Assembly (NCBI GenBank): GCA_947044405.1
Contig: CAMRHE010000357.1
Coordinates: forward strand, 729,501-793,500
From: Leptodactylus fallax
Taxonomy: Eukaryota; Chordata; Amphibia; Anura; Leptodactylidae
DNA length: 64,000 nucleotides
Direction of reading: 5' to 3'
The notes beneath the pieces were generated by a model. That model saw only the letters and a list, made by a program, of their open reading frames with translations, did not search any database and was not told where the DNA came from. A program made the position numbers and the translations under genes. Shown here in pieces: positions 1 through 10,230 of this stretch (position 1 is the stretch's first letter; the number at the start of each line of letters is the position of its first letter).

Positions 1-250
1 GTCACAAGTTGTTGTCCTGATCTGTTGACAGTGGATACGACCATGAATGCAGGAACTTTCTAAGGTCATAAAATCAGCCATGATGTCCTTATTGTGGCCG
101 GGATATCTTTTCATACATGTAGTGTCCCTGCCTGATAACCCAGCTACAATAAGAAAATCATGGCTGGGTTCCTGACAAGTTCCACATCTCAGAAAGTTTC
201 TGCATTAATGGTCGTATCCATTGGCAACCGATCAAGACAACAAACTGTCA
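1..250. repeat. Palindromic (fold-back) MITE-like element, cut by the window edge
   Basis: The first ~55 bases and bases ~195-247 are imperfect inverted copies; both contain GGATACGACCAT followed by ATGCAG and AACTTTCT. The interior also pairs, with AGCCATGAT near 83 matching ATCATGGCT near 157. The unit could therefore fold into one long hairpin of about 250 nt. No coding potential is visible. The outer left end lies outside the window, so a target duplication cannot be tested. Confidence 0.7.
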
Positions 251-1781
251 CCACTAAGATTGTTAGAGAAAATCTTTAAAACTCCGCAGAATTTTTAACT
301 ACTTATATTTGCAAAAATGTTTTTTTTAATTATCTACAAATATAGATATGGTTACGTTCATAGGAATACCCCTTTAAAGATGCACTCCAGTGATTTTTTC
401 ATTCCTTATGTACTATTCCCCCAAAATATATAATTCAGCCAGTACATCTTTATTAGTTAGTTAGTTTCTATTAAGTAAGGTCATGTGACGCTCACTCTGA
501 CCAGATAGAATATACAGGAGTTAATACATGGGTCCCTGACTTCCTGAATTATAGACTTTACTACACAGACTCTCTACAGGAGGAGACAGAAATTTCTGTC
601 ACTGACTACTGATCAGCAGACACTTTCTGTCACACAGCTATAATAAAGAATCTTACAGCTTAGCCTCCCTGACTAGATACTTAGAGTCTCTTACATTATT
701 TAGGAGAACATAGAGAGAAGGATAATTACACTGTAATCCAGCAGGTACTTATAGTACAGTCTGTAGCTGCCCATGTGATGCTGATGCATCATAGAACTGA
801 TAGCAGAGCAAAGAGAAAGATGAAAGGAAAGATCTGATAAGTGTCTGAGGAAAAGCTGGACTGAAGAGAAATGAGGGCAGCATACATGAAAAGACTGAAC
901 AGACAGGGGTTAAGGGATAGAAAAAAAGTGGATTTAGTAAGTGGATTTCAAAACCTTTACCATTCCTGCACATCTAGACGATACTAGTTTTCATTGAAGA
1001 GATCCAGCTGATGTATGGAATCCTGCACTAGAAAAAATTGGTTTGCTACATATTTAACATTGGCTCTCTGTATGCACAATAAACGTACATCTGTCTACAT
1101 TGCACTGCACATGCAAAAAGCAGAATAAATTTGTTTGGCCTCTACTTGTAAGGTTGCAGCTTGTAAGAATGCTTCTTCCATTACCATTGCTAAAACGTGA
1201 GTGGAAACTAAAGCCACTTGCTTCCTGTTTACTCTCTTAATAATCAAGCATGAGAAATCAACACTTCTCTCTACCACCTGTTACAGAGACGTTATACCCA
1301 TACAAACTTAAAAATATCATGCCTTCTGATACACAGCTCATCATATGACAAGTCACTTCACGCTTTATGGGAAATGAGGAAACTGAGCTAACATAGGCTG
1401 GATCATCCACTCTGGGCATGAAGGGTTGCCTTTATATCTATCATATATAATATCAAATATACAGGATATAATATACAATTTTGTTGTTTGCAAAATTCAG
1501 TAGACGCTTGCAGTTTTCTGTGATCATTGCTTAAATCTTCATGCTATGGTTTAGGATGCCATTACGGGGTGCAACCCAGCCACATCAGTTATGTGTTAAT
1601 TGCCAGGAAGCACCTCTACTGCAGAGGTACAAGTTCGTCATAGCAATTAGTGGGTACCGCTAATTGCCAGGCTGCACCTGTACTTGCTGTTGTTTCAAAT
1701 GGGAAGTACAGGCACGTCCCAGGAATGATCATAGAGGATGGGGCAGCTACAAACGGTGTAAGGGCATCCTTATACCTCAGC
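251..1781. other. Non-coding, mostly unassigned sequence
   Basis: No open frame longer than about 75 codons and no recognisable protein motif on either strand. At ~365-380 there is a GGAATACCCCTTTAA edge, which recurs at other TTAA-type repeats in the window. Bases ~1555-1720 hold short internally repeated segments (TTAATTGCCAGG and CTAATTGCCAGG). I see nothing else here. Confidence 0.5.
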
Positions 1782-2783
1782 CAGTGGCGTAAGTACCGCC
1801 TGTGCCCTTAGGAGGCCCGATGGGCCCGCAGCTTTTTTTGCTGGAGTAATCACATCAGGTAACGGGCCGTATTTACTTACCGATCCCTGTACCTGTTCAC
1901 GGCCCTCTCCGCTTCCACTTCAACCCTCCACGGTGCACCATGTGTCCCATATTAAGTTGCTGGGGCCCCCTGGAGGGAAGAAGGGGAAGTAGATGCAGCT
2001 GTGAGTGGGGATCGGTAAGTAAGGCCGTGGGCCTGCGGAAAGAGTATTTCTTGGGTGAACCCCATCAAATACTGCTATTATTATAATCTGGGGTCTCTTC
2101 TCTGGGGTCTTGTAATGATTGGAGGCCTGGTGAAGTGAGCAAACCAGTGCTACTCCCCTCTCCAGGACAAGTCCATGCTGTCTTCCGCCTCTGTAGTGAT
2201 GTCACAGACGTCACATGGGTCAGGCCGGTGTCGCAGTGCATAATGACACCAGAGTAACTCACGTTTGTGATGAAAACAGCAAGGAGGTGCGGCGGAGTGC
2301 ATTAGAAGTGACATTGTTTTTAATTTTTTTCCCCCCCCCGGGCCCCCGGTCTTTTTTTTTTGGGGCCCCAGAGTATAATTATTATTTGTGGGTGGGTTAC
2401 CCTTTTTTCTTTTGGGCCGGCCCGGCCCTAAAAATTTTTGTTATTTTGGGGGGGGCCGTGGGGGGGGCCCCGGGGGTGTTGGGTGGGGGGGGGGGGGTGG
2501 GGGGTGTTGTGGGGGGGGGGGGGGGGGGGGGGGGGTTTTGTGGGGGGGGGGGGGGGGGGGGGGGGGGGTTGTGGGGGGGGGGGGGGGGGGGGGGGGGTGG
2601 TGTGTGGGGGGGGGGGGGGGGGGGGTGGTGTTGTGTGGGGGGGGGGGGGGACTTTGGGACATTATAGTGTGTGTAAATGGAGCATTATACTGTGTGAAGG
2701 CCAGGAAAGGGGGCGCTATGCCGTGGGGGGGCCCCAAGTCAAAAGTTTGCTATGGGGCCCAGTCTTTGCTAGATACGCCCCTG
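1782..2783. mobile_element. Non-autonomous hAT-like MITE with a corrupted G-rich core
   Basis: The left edge reads CAGTGGCGTAAGTACC and the right edge, reverse-complemented, reads CAGGGGCGTATCTAGC, giving short imperfect terminal inverted repeats. The same termini and a GGGCCC-rich subterminal zone recur in the element at 60371-61256, so both belong to one family. The interior near 2660-2700 keeps two units of an ATTATACTGTGTG minisatellite, and the stretch before it is almost pure G. I could not find a convincing 8-bp target duplication. Confidence 0.6.
2324..2660. other. Homopolymer-corrupted low-complexity patch (G runs)
   Basis: Dozens of consecutive G runs are separated only by short T-containing interruptions. 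All three frames stay open and give meaningless Gly/Trp/Val-rich peptides, with Pro/His on the reverse strand. The position corresponds to the minisatellite of the surrounding MITE. I infer a poorly resolved sequencing or consensus region rather than biological sequence. Confidence 0.7.
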
Positions 2784-2799
2784 CTTAAGACAAATCATT

Positions 2800-3285
2800 T
2801 ATTTTTGTGATATAGAGTTTTACATTACATACATATAAATTGCTGTTTGGGCACAGCCCGGCACAGAATGAGCACCATGTGGTTTTTGGAGCACAGACAC
2901 GAGGTCATGGCACTTTTGCAGATTTTGAAATGCCATGTAAAGTGGAATCCCCTGACATGTGACCCAATTTTGGAAACTACACCCCTGAAGGGATTTATCC
3001 CAGGGTACAGTGAGCATTTTTAACCCCAAGTGTTGCAATAATTTATTTTCCAGAAATGAATATGCAGTTGATGGTGAAAGGTGAAAATGGCAATTTTTCC
3101 AGGAATATGTCATTTCAGTGTGCATTTCATATGTTGGTTCCAGCTTGTATCAGAGATGAATGCTCCAAAAGCTGTTGTGCCTTGGATATCTGCTTAACAG
3201 TTTTTGGGGTGGGTGTCTCGGCGGACAAAAGGGGGGCGCAAAATAAAAAACACTAAAAAGGGGTATCTCTTAAAAAAAATTAAAA
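2800..3285. repeat. Dispersed non-coding repeat fragment
   Basis: The stretch around 2960-3000 (TTTTGGAAACTACACCCCTG) is a sequence type I recognise as common in frog genomes, though I cannot name the family. The short frames on both strands have no domain. The segment is interrupted by a corrupted A/T patch at 3285-3425, and similar repeat continues to about 3815, ending in AAGGGGTTAA. Confidence 0.45.
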
Positions 3286-3425
3286 TTTTCTTTTTTTTTT
3301 TTTCTCCCCAATATTTTTTAAAAAAAAAAAAAAAAAACAACCCCGGGTTAAAAAAAATTAAAAAAAAAAAAAAAAAAAGTGGGCCTTAAAAAAATAAAAA
3401 AAAAAAATTTAATAAAAAAAAATGT
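3285..3425. other. Homopolymer-corrupted A/T patch
   Basis: Successive poly-T and poly-A runs with a few C and G islands interrupt otherwise normal repeat sequence. As with the G-run patch at 2324-2660, this looks like unpolished consensus rather than real DNA. The Lys/Phe-rich frame through it is meaningless. Confidence 0.6.
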
Positions 3426-3907
3426 TTTTTTTGTTTTTTGTTTTGTGGGGGGATCCAAAGCAAATTAAAGGATGTTTAAAAAATGAAACCAATATAAAGC
3501 AGAGATATGGTAGATAATATTTATTCATGTATATGGGTGGTATGACTGTCTGAAAAGCAGAGCATTTCACATTTTGAAAAATGCTATTTTTTTTCCAAAT
3601 TTCCATAAAATTTCCAATTTTTTTTTATAAATACAAAAATATTGATCAATGTTTACCACTATCATGAAGTACAATTTGTCACGAAAAAACAGTCTTAAAA
3701 TCACTTGTGTAAGTTATAGCGTCTCAAAGTTATTGCCATATAAAGTGACACATGTCAGTTTTGAAAAATTAGGCTGTATCCTTAAGGTACTTTTAGGCTG
3801 TGTCCATAAGGGGTTAATATGTAAAAATAGTACCTTGTTTGTGGGGAGAATCTTCCAAATAAATAATAGACTGTGCTTTATGTGTAGAAGAAAATGTCAA
3901 TTTGATA

Positions 3908-4306
3908 CTTAAAAGGGTATTCAGATGATCTATCCTAGAAACAGATCACCAATGTCAGATCAGAGGGGGTCTGACACTCAGCACCCCATACTGATCAGCT
4001 GTTCTCAGCAGCTGATACACAGAAAATGGAGCAGGAAGAAGACAGCTTCTTTGTGTAGGGGCCAGACCAGATTACCTCAGATCAGCTCCAATTCATGTAA
4101 ATGCGAGCTAAGCTGCAGTGGCTTTATTCAGCCACTACACAGATAACATGATAACATGTCGGCTTCCTCCTCCATTCTTTGTGTATTAGTTGCTCAGAGC
4201 AGCTGATCAATAGGGGTACCAGATGTCAGACCCCCACTAATCTGATATTGATCTATATTTAGGATACATCACCAATATTTTTAGCCCAGAAAACTCCTTC
4301 AAAGTG
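3908..4306. mobile_element. TTAA-type (piggyBac-like) MITE
   Basis: The element starts TTAAAAGGGTATTC and ends with AACTCCTTCAA, whose reverse complement resembles the start (TTGAAGGAGTT). The final TTAA is mutated to TCAA. The subterminal block GATCTATCCTAG is mirrored by AGGATACATCACC near the right end. It contains GATCAGCTG-type inverted segments and no coding frame. TTAA duplication is typical of piggyBac-type MITEs; the family name is not certain. Confidence 0.6.
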
Positions 4307-4500
4307 GTATTCTAGGACATTTATAGGGATAGCATATCCTTTAGGTAGGTTATCAATATGAGATCATTAAGAGTCAGTAAGAGACACCAGGCACTACCAC
4401 CAATACTCTGAATAAAGTGGCTGCTGTGCTCACAAGAGCACTGCAGCCTCTTTATTGTATTACAGGCATGACCCGGGGAGGAGGAATATAGTCCACTCCA
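4303..4500. mobile_element. Second, truncated TTAA-type MITE
   Basis: It begins CAAAGTGGTATTC directly where the previous MITE ends. It shares the subterminal AGCATATCCTTTAGG/TATCAATATGAGATCA organisation of this family, but no right terminus is visible before the YR element at about 4.5 kb. Non-coding. Confidence 0.45.
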
Positions 4501-4969
4501 TTTTCACTTACCCTTTTTCCATCTCTTCACCCCCACTTAACTTCTTCCTACAATAAAGACCAGGACACCTTCTGGATTTAAAACTGGCCTGTTCAGGCTG
4601 ATTTATTAACACAAATAATTTGCATAAATAACATATCAACAACCGCCATAAAATGGGCAGTGTAATACATAAATACTCTACACAAGAATGTAACAAACAA
4701 CAACCATTTGCAACATAATCCAGATAACATGGGCGAGAGGCACCGCCCCCAACCTACCCAGGCACAAGACCCCACCTCGGGTAGACCTTTCTCCATTAAA
4801 ATTGACCCCCAGGCCTGTTCCCCCAAAGGGACCGTAGCCCAACTAGGGTACTTCCCAGGCCTAGATATTCACCCACAGGATCCCCATACCACAGATGAGG
4901 TCCTACAAATACCGCAAAGCGTCTCACCCTCCACTAACCCCCGGCCAAAGACTCTCGAGCATGACCTCC
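4500..4969 (-). other. 3' untranslated part of the YR/SGNH retroelement (probable)
   Basis: On the minus strand this directly follows the stop of the SGNH hydrolase frame and stays moderately GC-rich until about 4710. It then becomes AT-rich towards ~4540. No further catalytic motif is visible. The split direct repeats expected of Ngaro-type elements were not identified by eye, so the exact 3' boundary is unknown. Confidence 0.4.
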
Positions 4970-5565
4970 TTATGCCTGAGAGTCCCACCACACAGACAGC
5001 GCACGCTCTACCCCATTCCGAAGGCCCAACATCCAAATGTCAGTCCCAATCGTGTTCAGGTGGACCCCGTCCCACTGCATATGCTCCAAGGACGGCTCCT
5101 CCAGATCACAATGGCAAACCACAATACCCCCATTTCCTACAACAAACCTCGCCACCGCCCTGTTCACCTTGATCCGTGTGTTATCCAGCCGAGCCACCGA
5201 CTGAGCATTATGCCACACCAGCCGGGCCACAATATCGGACCACACAATCACCACACCTGGGAAATCCGACACCAAGCGCAAAATATCGAACTTAATATCT
5301 CTAATAGGGTCACGGGAAGAGCGGACCCCCAAATCATTACCGCCAACATGCAAAACAAGGATATGTGGTGGGCGATCAACCCTGCTATAATAGTGAAATT
5401 CCAGTAAAATTCTCCCCCAAGTCATACCACGCACTCCGATCCACCGCACGACTGCCTCCGACCGAGTCTACCCCAGCTGCTGCCCGTCCGGCCATATATC
5501 AGCCCGAAGAGCCCCCCAGAAGACATAGGAGTGACCCAAAATCCAAATTAAGCAGGGATCTGTGA
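4970..5565 (-). pseudogene. SGNH/GDSL-type hydrolase domain of a YR (Ngaro-like) retroelement
   Basis: Read on the minus strand, the frame opens with ILGHSYVFWGALRA (SGNH block I, putative nucleophile Ser). It continues through VRWIGVRGMTWG, then HVGGNDLG (block III, oxyanion Gly/Asn) and ends with WDGVHLN (block V, Asp-x-x-His). All catalytic blocks are therefore present over about 195 codons. One in-frame stop (TAG, plus-strand 5468-5470) lies between blocks I and III. Just upstream (~5566-5590) is a pyrimidine-rich tract ending in CACAG, a plausible splice acceptor. SGNH hydrolase domains are known in vertebrate Ngaro-group YR retrotransposons; their substrate is unknown. The upstream YR half lies beyond the inserted gypsy element. 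Function as an esterase is inferred from motifs only. Confidence 0.75.
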
Positions 5566-5633
5566 ACAAGAGACAAGCTCAACATCAGCTCCCCACATGG
5601 GACACCCACAAACAAAACACATACACATGTACA

Positions 5634-6603
5634 TGTGAACCGAGAGCAAGGCAGGTGGTTTGGTCTCCGCAACCAGAAATGAACGCACACGCGGTAGTTC
5701 AAGAAAAGAATATATATTTACTATAAGTTAATAAAGGCTATTTGAAGGTAAAATGACAGGGATAAAGACAAGCAAAATATACAATATAGCATGAACAATT
5801 TCAAGGCAAATTCTGCAATGGTTTCTACTTTTACTCTGTCCAATTCTGCAGTATGGACACTGAATGAACAATATACTCAAAACTATCCCTAACTGACCCT
5901 GACATCACATTTGGGTGCACCCCCTTTTCCCCAGTGGTCCAGGTGGACCGCTTACAGTCTGTAGAAGCGCGCGGTGGGGCCCAAAGTCGTTCCTTTCTTT
6001 TATAGCGAAACGTCCTCTCCTCACGGTTATCAGGATCTTGGGAGAAATGAAGTCCTCTTTAACAGGGAAACCCAATGAATGCAATGTAATCCAACAGCAG
6101 ATTCCACTCAGCACACTGACAGTCCTGCCGAATCCATACACTGAGCTGGGATGTAAGCCGGGGTTTAGCAGGTGCTGTCCAGTACATCAACAGCACTGCG
6201 AGTCTCTATCTGTGGTATCCATATACACAGTCACAATGTCAGTCTCACTGATCAGCCACTGAGCACAGTTCCTTTCACGTGGACTCACTAGTCCTGTTGT
6301 CTCTTTACACTCTGTTTGTCTCTGGACCAAGATACAGCTTAGCTGTACAGAAAAATCTCCACACCAGTTCAATACAACACTTGCTAAGATGGCTGCTGCT
6401 CTCTGTCTCGTCACTTCCTGCTTCTCTGCTCACATTCTGTCTGCAGAACAGGCAAGCTGACATAAAAGGGGGGGAGTCACTCCAGCATCATGTCACAATT
6501 ACAATGGCTGCTGTCTTAAAGGAACAGAATCACAGAAATACATTCAACATTAACAGTTTATACAGACAAATAAAGCTTAGGACAACATTGGCTGTCTCTT
6601 ACA
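5634..6603 (-). repeat. 3' LTR of the Ty3/gypsy element (complete, 970 bp)
   Basis: In the element's sense (minus strand) the LTR starts TGTAAGAGACAG at 6603 and ends CGGTTCACA at 5634, giving canonical TG...CA ends. Its first 461 sense bases match the partial LTR at 10231-10691 with no difference I could find. A more diverged complete copy sits at 36470-37447. Bases just inside (6604-6620) read as a purine tract (AAAGTGGGGGG then GAATA), the expected polypurine tract. Confidence 0.9.
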
Positions 6604-6617
6604 TATTCCCCCCCACT

Positions 6618-9600
6618 TTAAGATTGGCAGTCCCTGCCTATGACTGTATATCCAGAGGGTTGTACTTTTATGCACAGGGTGGTAGTATACCGATGTATGG
6701 CAGGCCAAACAAACTCATCCTGCGCATACCGAACAGGGGGAATACCAGCATTTGGCCTAGTGGTCCGTCTGAGGACCGGTGGTATATTATGGGGTGCTGC
6801 AGCTATGGGCTGAGAAGGACCAGCGGATTCCGCACCAGAGGGGGCACAGGCCGGAGATACAGTAGTCACAGGTGGAACATCCCCAGGAGCAGGGATCGGC
6901 CAACAATCATCCTCCTCGTCTGAGGCCCATTCTGCACCTCCATTCTCTGACTGTGGGAGCTCATTCACATTGGCAAGCCCATCATGATTTGTCCCTTCAG
7001 AATGACACAGGCGCAACATATTTCGGTGAAGTACTCGAACACAATCAGTTCCTTCTTTCTGGACCTGGTACACTGGCCCATTCGCATACTTGCGGCCAAC
7101 AACACGATACGGCAAAGCCTCCCATCGGCTTTCCAATTTCCCTTGGGGTTTCTTGACACGAACTAGCACCAGGTCGCCTGGTTGCAATGGTGCTTCTTGC
7201 ACTGGGGTCTTATCAGGATGGGGATGTTCTTGCAGGCGCTGCCGCACCAATCGATGGATCGTCTCAAGTCTCTGCCGGTGCGCCCGCACCCAAGAGGTTG
7301 GATCCCTCGGAGGGAACCCATCCACATCATCCAACTGTAATTCTCCTACACTTCGCCCAGACCGCCCAAAGAGAAGTGTATAAGGAGAGTACCCCGTTGT
7401 AGAATGGACCTGATTGTTATAGGCCCACACCATTTCAGACAAGAACTGAGGCCACTGTAACTTCTTGTCTTCCTCCAGAGTCCGCAGCATCTGTAGCAGA
7501 GTTCTGTTGAATCTTTCACAGGCCCCATTTCCCTGAGGGTGGTATGGAGTCGTGTGCGACTTCTTTATCCCGTAGATACGTTGAACTTCTTTCATTACGT
7601 GTCCCTCAAAGCAGGCACCCTGGTCGGAGTGGATGCGTTTAGGGCACCCATATACTCGAATGAAATCTTGGCACAGAGCACGAGCTGCTGACTCAGCTGT
7701 CTGGTCCTTGGTGGCGGTTACCACCGCAAATTTGGTGAAGTGATCCACCATTACGAGGCAATACTGGTGTCCGCTATTGGATGGGCCCACCATTAGATAG
7801 TCTATCATGACGATTTCTAAAGGTTCCTGGGTCACGATGGTTTGCAGGGGAGCTCTCTGTTCTATTGCCTTATGGATCTCACAAGTTCGACAGCTGCGGC
7901 ATACTTCTTCGACCATTTGATGAAGACCAGGGCAGTAAATCAGTCGCTGTAACCAACGAAAGGTCTTCTCATGACCAAAATGTCCATTCTTATTATGAGC
8001 CTCAACTGCCAACGAGCGAGCCAGTTCACTAGGCACCACAATTTGGTATCGAATGTCGATCTCAGAAGGTAAATAGACCTTTCGGCATAGCACTCCATTT
8101 TTCATCTCCAACTTTTCCCACTGACTCAGAACAGATAATATCTCACGTGTCAGTCGTTCTCTTTCCTCTCTACAGGGCTTCTGGCCTTTCTCAACACACT
8201 TGATCATCTGTGCCAGCCCCTCATGGGTCTGTTGTATCTGTGCCCATTCCTGTCGTGAGGGACCAAAGAAAGGAGCCATTTCAGTCCCCTCCATCTCAAA
8301 CTGATTAGTGGCGGTCAAGGCCTGTGAAAATCTGCTGAAGTCGGGCACCTCCACATGCTCCAACTCATGATCCACGTCTACTGTGGGGGTCTGGGCGGTT
8401 ACCCTAGAAAGCCCGTCAGCATTCTGGTTCTCTGTCTTGGACCGATACTTAATGCGGTAATTGAACTTAGTCATTCGGGCTATCCACCTCTGCTCTAACG
8501 CCCCGAGCTTGGCATTTTCCAGGTGAGCTAGTGGGTTGTTGTCAGTCAGTACTAAAACTTCAGCACCGGTCAAATATTCAGAGAATTTCTCGGTCATGGC
8601 CCATACCAGTGCCAACAGCTCCAACTTAAATGAACTATAATTCTCGGGGTTTCTTTCAGAATCTCTCAAAGACCGGCTGCCGTACGCTATGACCCTCTCC
8701 TGGCCATCCTGAAGCTGGGAAAGCACTGCTCCAAGACCATACAGGCTTGCATCCGTATACAGCTGGAACGGCAAGTGGTAATCAGCATATGCCAAGATTG
8801 GGGCTGTTGTCAGTGCATCCTTTAATGCCTGGAAGGCTTGTTCCTGTTCAGGTCCCCACTTCACGGACCGGTTCTTTGGACCACCGGATGTGCCTCGTAG
8901 GAGAGCATTAAGTGGTGCTGCTACCTTGGCGAAATCCTTAATAAACCGTCGATAGTAACCGGCTACTCCAAGGAACGCCCTCACTTCTCGCAGGGTAGTC
9001 GGTATTGGCCAATCTTGAACAGCCGCTATCTTGTCTCTTGATGGTCTCACCCCTTCTCCTGATACGCGGTGACCCAAGTAATCAATTTCAGATTGGAACA
9101 ACCGACATTTACTGGGTTTCAATTTGAGCCCATGTTCCCGCAATCTTCGAAATACTTGCCCCAACTGGTAGAGATGGTCTTCAAAGGTCGCAGAATACAC
9201 TATAATGTCATCCAAGTAGATGAGAGTGAACTCAAAGTTGAAGTCACCGAGACATTTCTCTATCAACCGCTGAAACGTTCCGGGTGCATTTGTCAACCCG
9301 AAGGGCATCCGGTTAAATTCGTATAGTCCCATGGGCAAGATGAATGCCGTCTTCTCCTTGTCTTTTGTGGCCATCGGCACCTGCCAGTACCCACTAGCCA
9401 GATCTAGTGAGGAGAAGTACCGGGCTCTCCCCAGCGCTGAGAGGGACACCTCAATCCGTGGCAAGGGGTAGGAATCTCGTACGGTGCAAGCGTTTAACTT
9501 CCGATAGTCTACGCAAAATCGGATGGACCCATCTTTTTTTCTTACTAACACCACAGGAGCTGCCCAGGGACTCTGGCTTTCTTGGATGATCCCACCCTGT

Positions 9601-9665
9601 AGCATCTTAGCTAACAGTTCTTTTACTTCCTGATACAACTGTGGAGGAATTTTTCGGTGGGGCTC
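6618..9665 (-). CDS. pol: Ty3/gypsy Pol polyprotein (RT-RNase H-integrase), 5' end lost
   Basis: Encodes retrotransposon Pol, which copies element RNA into cDNA and integrates it. The frame extends upstream to 9761, but the first ~36 residues are Pro-rich noise from a corrupted patch; numbering below counts from 9761. RT covers roughly residues 40-240, with catalytic Asp in SSLDLASGYW (120) and YLDD at 182-185. RNase H carries YTDAS (Asp337). Integrase has a perfect zinc finger H589-x4-H594-x29-C624-x2-C627 and catalytic Asp654, Asp713 and Glu749 (35-residue spacing). The frame ends at 6618, just before the polypurine tract. About 1,010 codons are open with no stop or frameshift. With the near-identical LTRs this indicates a very recent insertion. 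Protease and gag are absent, apparently for assembly reasons. Clade within Ty3/gypsy not assigned. Confidence 0.93.
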   Translation of the reverse strand, partial: EPHRKIPPQLYQEVKELLAKMLQGGIIQESQSPWAAPVVLVRKKDGSIRFCVDYRKLNACTVRDSYPLPRIEVSLSALGRARYFSSLDLASGYWQVPMATKDKEKTAFILPMGLYEFNRMPFGLTNAPGTFQRLIEKCLGDFNFEFTLIYLDDIIVYSATFEDHLYQLGQVFRRLREHGLKLKPSKCRLFQSEIDYLGHRVSGEGVRPSRDKIAAVQDWPIPTTLREVRAFLGVAGYYRRFIKDFAKVAAPLNALLRGTSGGPKNRSVKWGPEQEQAFQALKDALTTAPILAYADYHLPFQLYTDASLYGLGAVLSQLQDGQERVIAYGSRSLRDSERNPENYSSFKLELLALVWAMTEKFSEYLTGAEVLVLTDNNPLAHLENAKLGALEQRWIARMTKFNYRIKYRSKTENQNADGLSRVTAQTPTVDVDHELEHVEVPDFSRFSQALTATNQFEMEGTEMAPFFGPSRQEWAQIQQTHEGLAQMIKCVEKGQKPCREERERLTREILSVLSQWEKLEMKNGVLCRKVYLPSEIDIRYQIVVPSELARSLAVEAHNKNGHFGHEKTFRWLQRLIYCPGLHQMVEEVCRSCRTCEIHKAIEQRAPLQTIVTQEPLEIVMIDYLMVGPSNSGHQYCLVMVDHFTKFAVVTATKDQTAESAARALCQDFIRVYGCPKRIHSDQGACFEGHVMKEVQRIYGIKKSHTTPYHPQGNGACERFNRTLLQMLRTLEEDKKLQWPQFLSEMVWAYNNQVHSTTGYSPYTLLFGRSGRSVGELQLDDVDGFPPRDPTSWVRAHRQRLETIHRLVRQRLQEHPHPDKTPVQEAPLQPGDLVLVRVKKPQGKLESRWEALPYRVVGRKYANGPVYQVQKEGTDCVRVLHRNMLRLCHSEGTNHDGLANVNELPQSENGGAEWASDEEDDCWPIPAPGDVPPVTTVSPACAPSGAESAGPSQPIAAAPHNIPPVLRRTTRPNAGIPPVRYAQDEFVWPAIHRYTTTLCIKVQPSGYTVIGRDCQS

Positions 9666-9890
9666 TTTTTTCGGGGGGGGTCCCCGCGGGGGGGTTGGTT
9701 CCCGCCGGCCGCCGGTGTTGGGGGGGGGGGGGGGGGGGGGGGGGGGTGGGTCCCCCAACAAAAAGAGGCGGGCGGGGGGGTTGTAGAAAAAAAAAAATTT
9801 TTTTTTTTTTTTATTAAAGTTTTTTGTTGGTGAAAATAAGAGGGAGAAAAAAAAAAAAAAAAAATTTTTTTTATAGAATTTTTTTTTTGT

Positions 9891-9938
<48 letters not shown>

Positions 9939-9987
9939 TGTGGTGTTTTATTATTTTTTTTTTTTTTTTTTTTTCTTTTCTTTTTTT

Positions 9988-10019
<32 letters not shown>

Positions 10020-10230
10020 TTTGGTTGGTGTGTGTGGTTTTTGGGGGGGGGGGGGGGGGGGTGGGGTTTTTTTTTTTTTTTTTTTTTTTTTGTTTTTTTT
10101 TTTTTGTTTTTTGGTTTTTGGGTGTGGGGGGAAGTGTTTTTTTTTTATAGGAGGAATATGGTGGAATTTTTTTTTATAATTTGATTTTTTTCTCTGCTGT
10201 TTTCTGTTTTTTCTTTTTTTTTTTTGTGGG
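9660..10230. other. Large homopolymer-corrupted patch replacing gag and the 5' LTR interior
   Basis: The sequence degenerates into successive G, A and T runs exactly where protease, gag, primer-binding site and about 510 bp of 5' LTR should be. Only about 570 bp is present, where a gypsy element would need some 2 kb. Open frames here are Phe/Gly-only. I infer a collapsed, badly called consensus region. The true element is probably longer than shown. Confidence 0.8.

Noticed and set aside
2215..2810. Several overlapping 98-150-codon frames rich in Gly, Trp, Val or Pro/His
   Set aside because: They are readings of homopolymer G runs on both strands; no real protein has this composition and the region looks like corrupted consensus.
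4708..5565. Plus-strand frames of 154 and 170 codons, Pro/His-rich
   Set aside because: Antisense shadows of the minus-strand SGNH hydrolase and its 3' region.
6279..6923. 214-codon plus-strand frame and its twin at 10367-10717
   Set aside because: Antisense to the gypsy LTR; identical in both LTRs and replaced by unrelated sequence at the LTR edge, so it is not a gene.
9824..10184. Phe/Gly-rich 79-108-codon frames
   Set aside because: Produced by poly-T and poly-G runs in the corrupted block inside the gypsy element.
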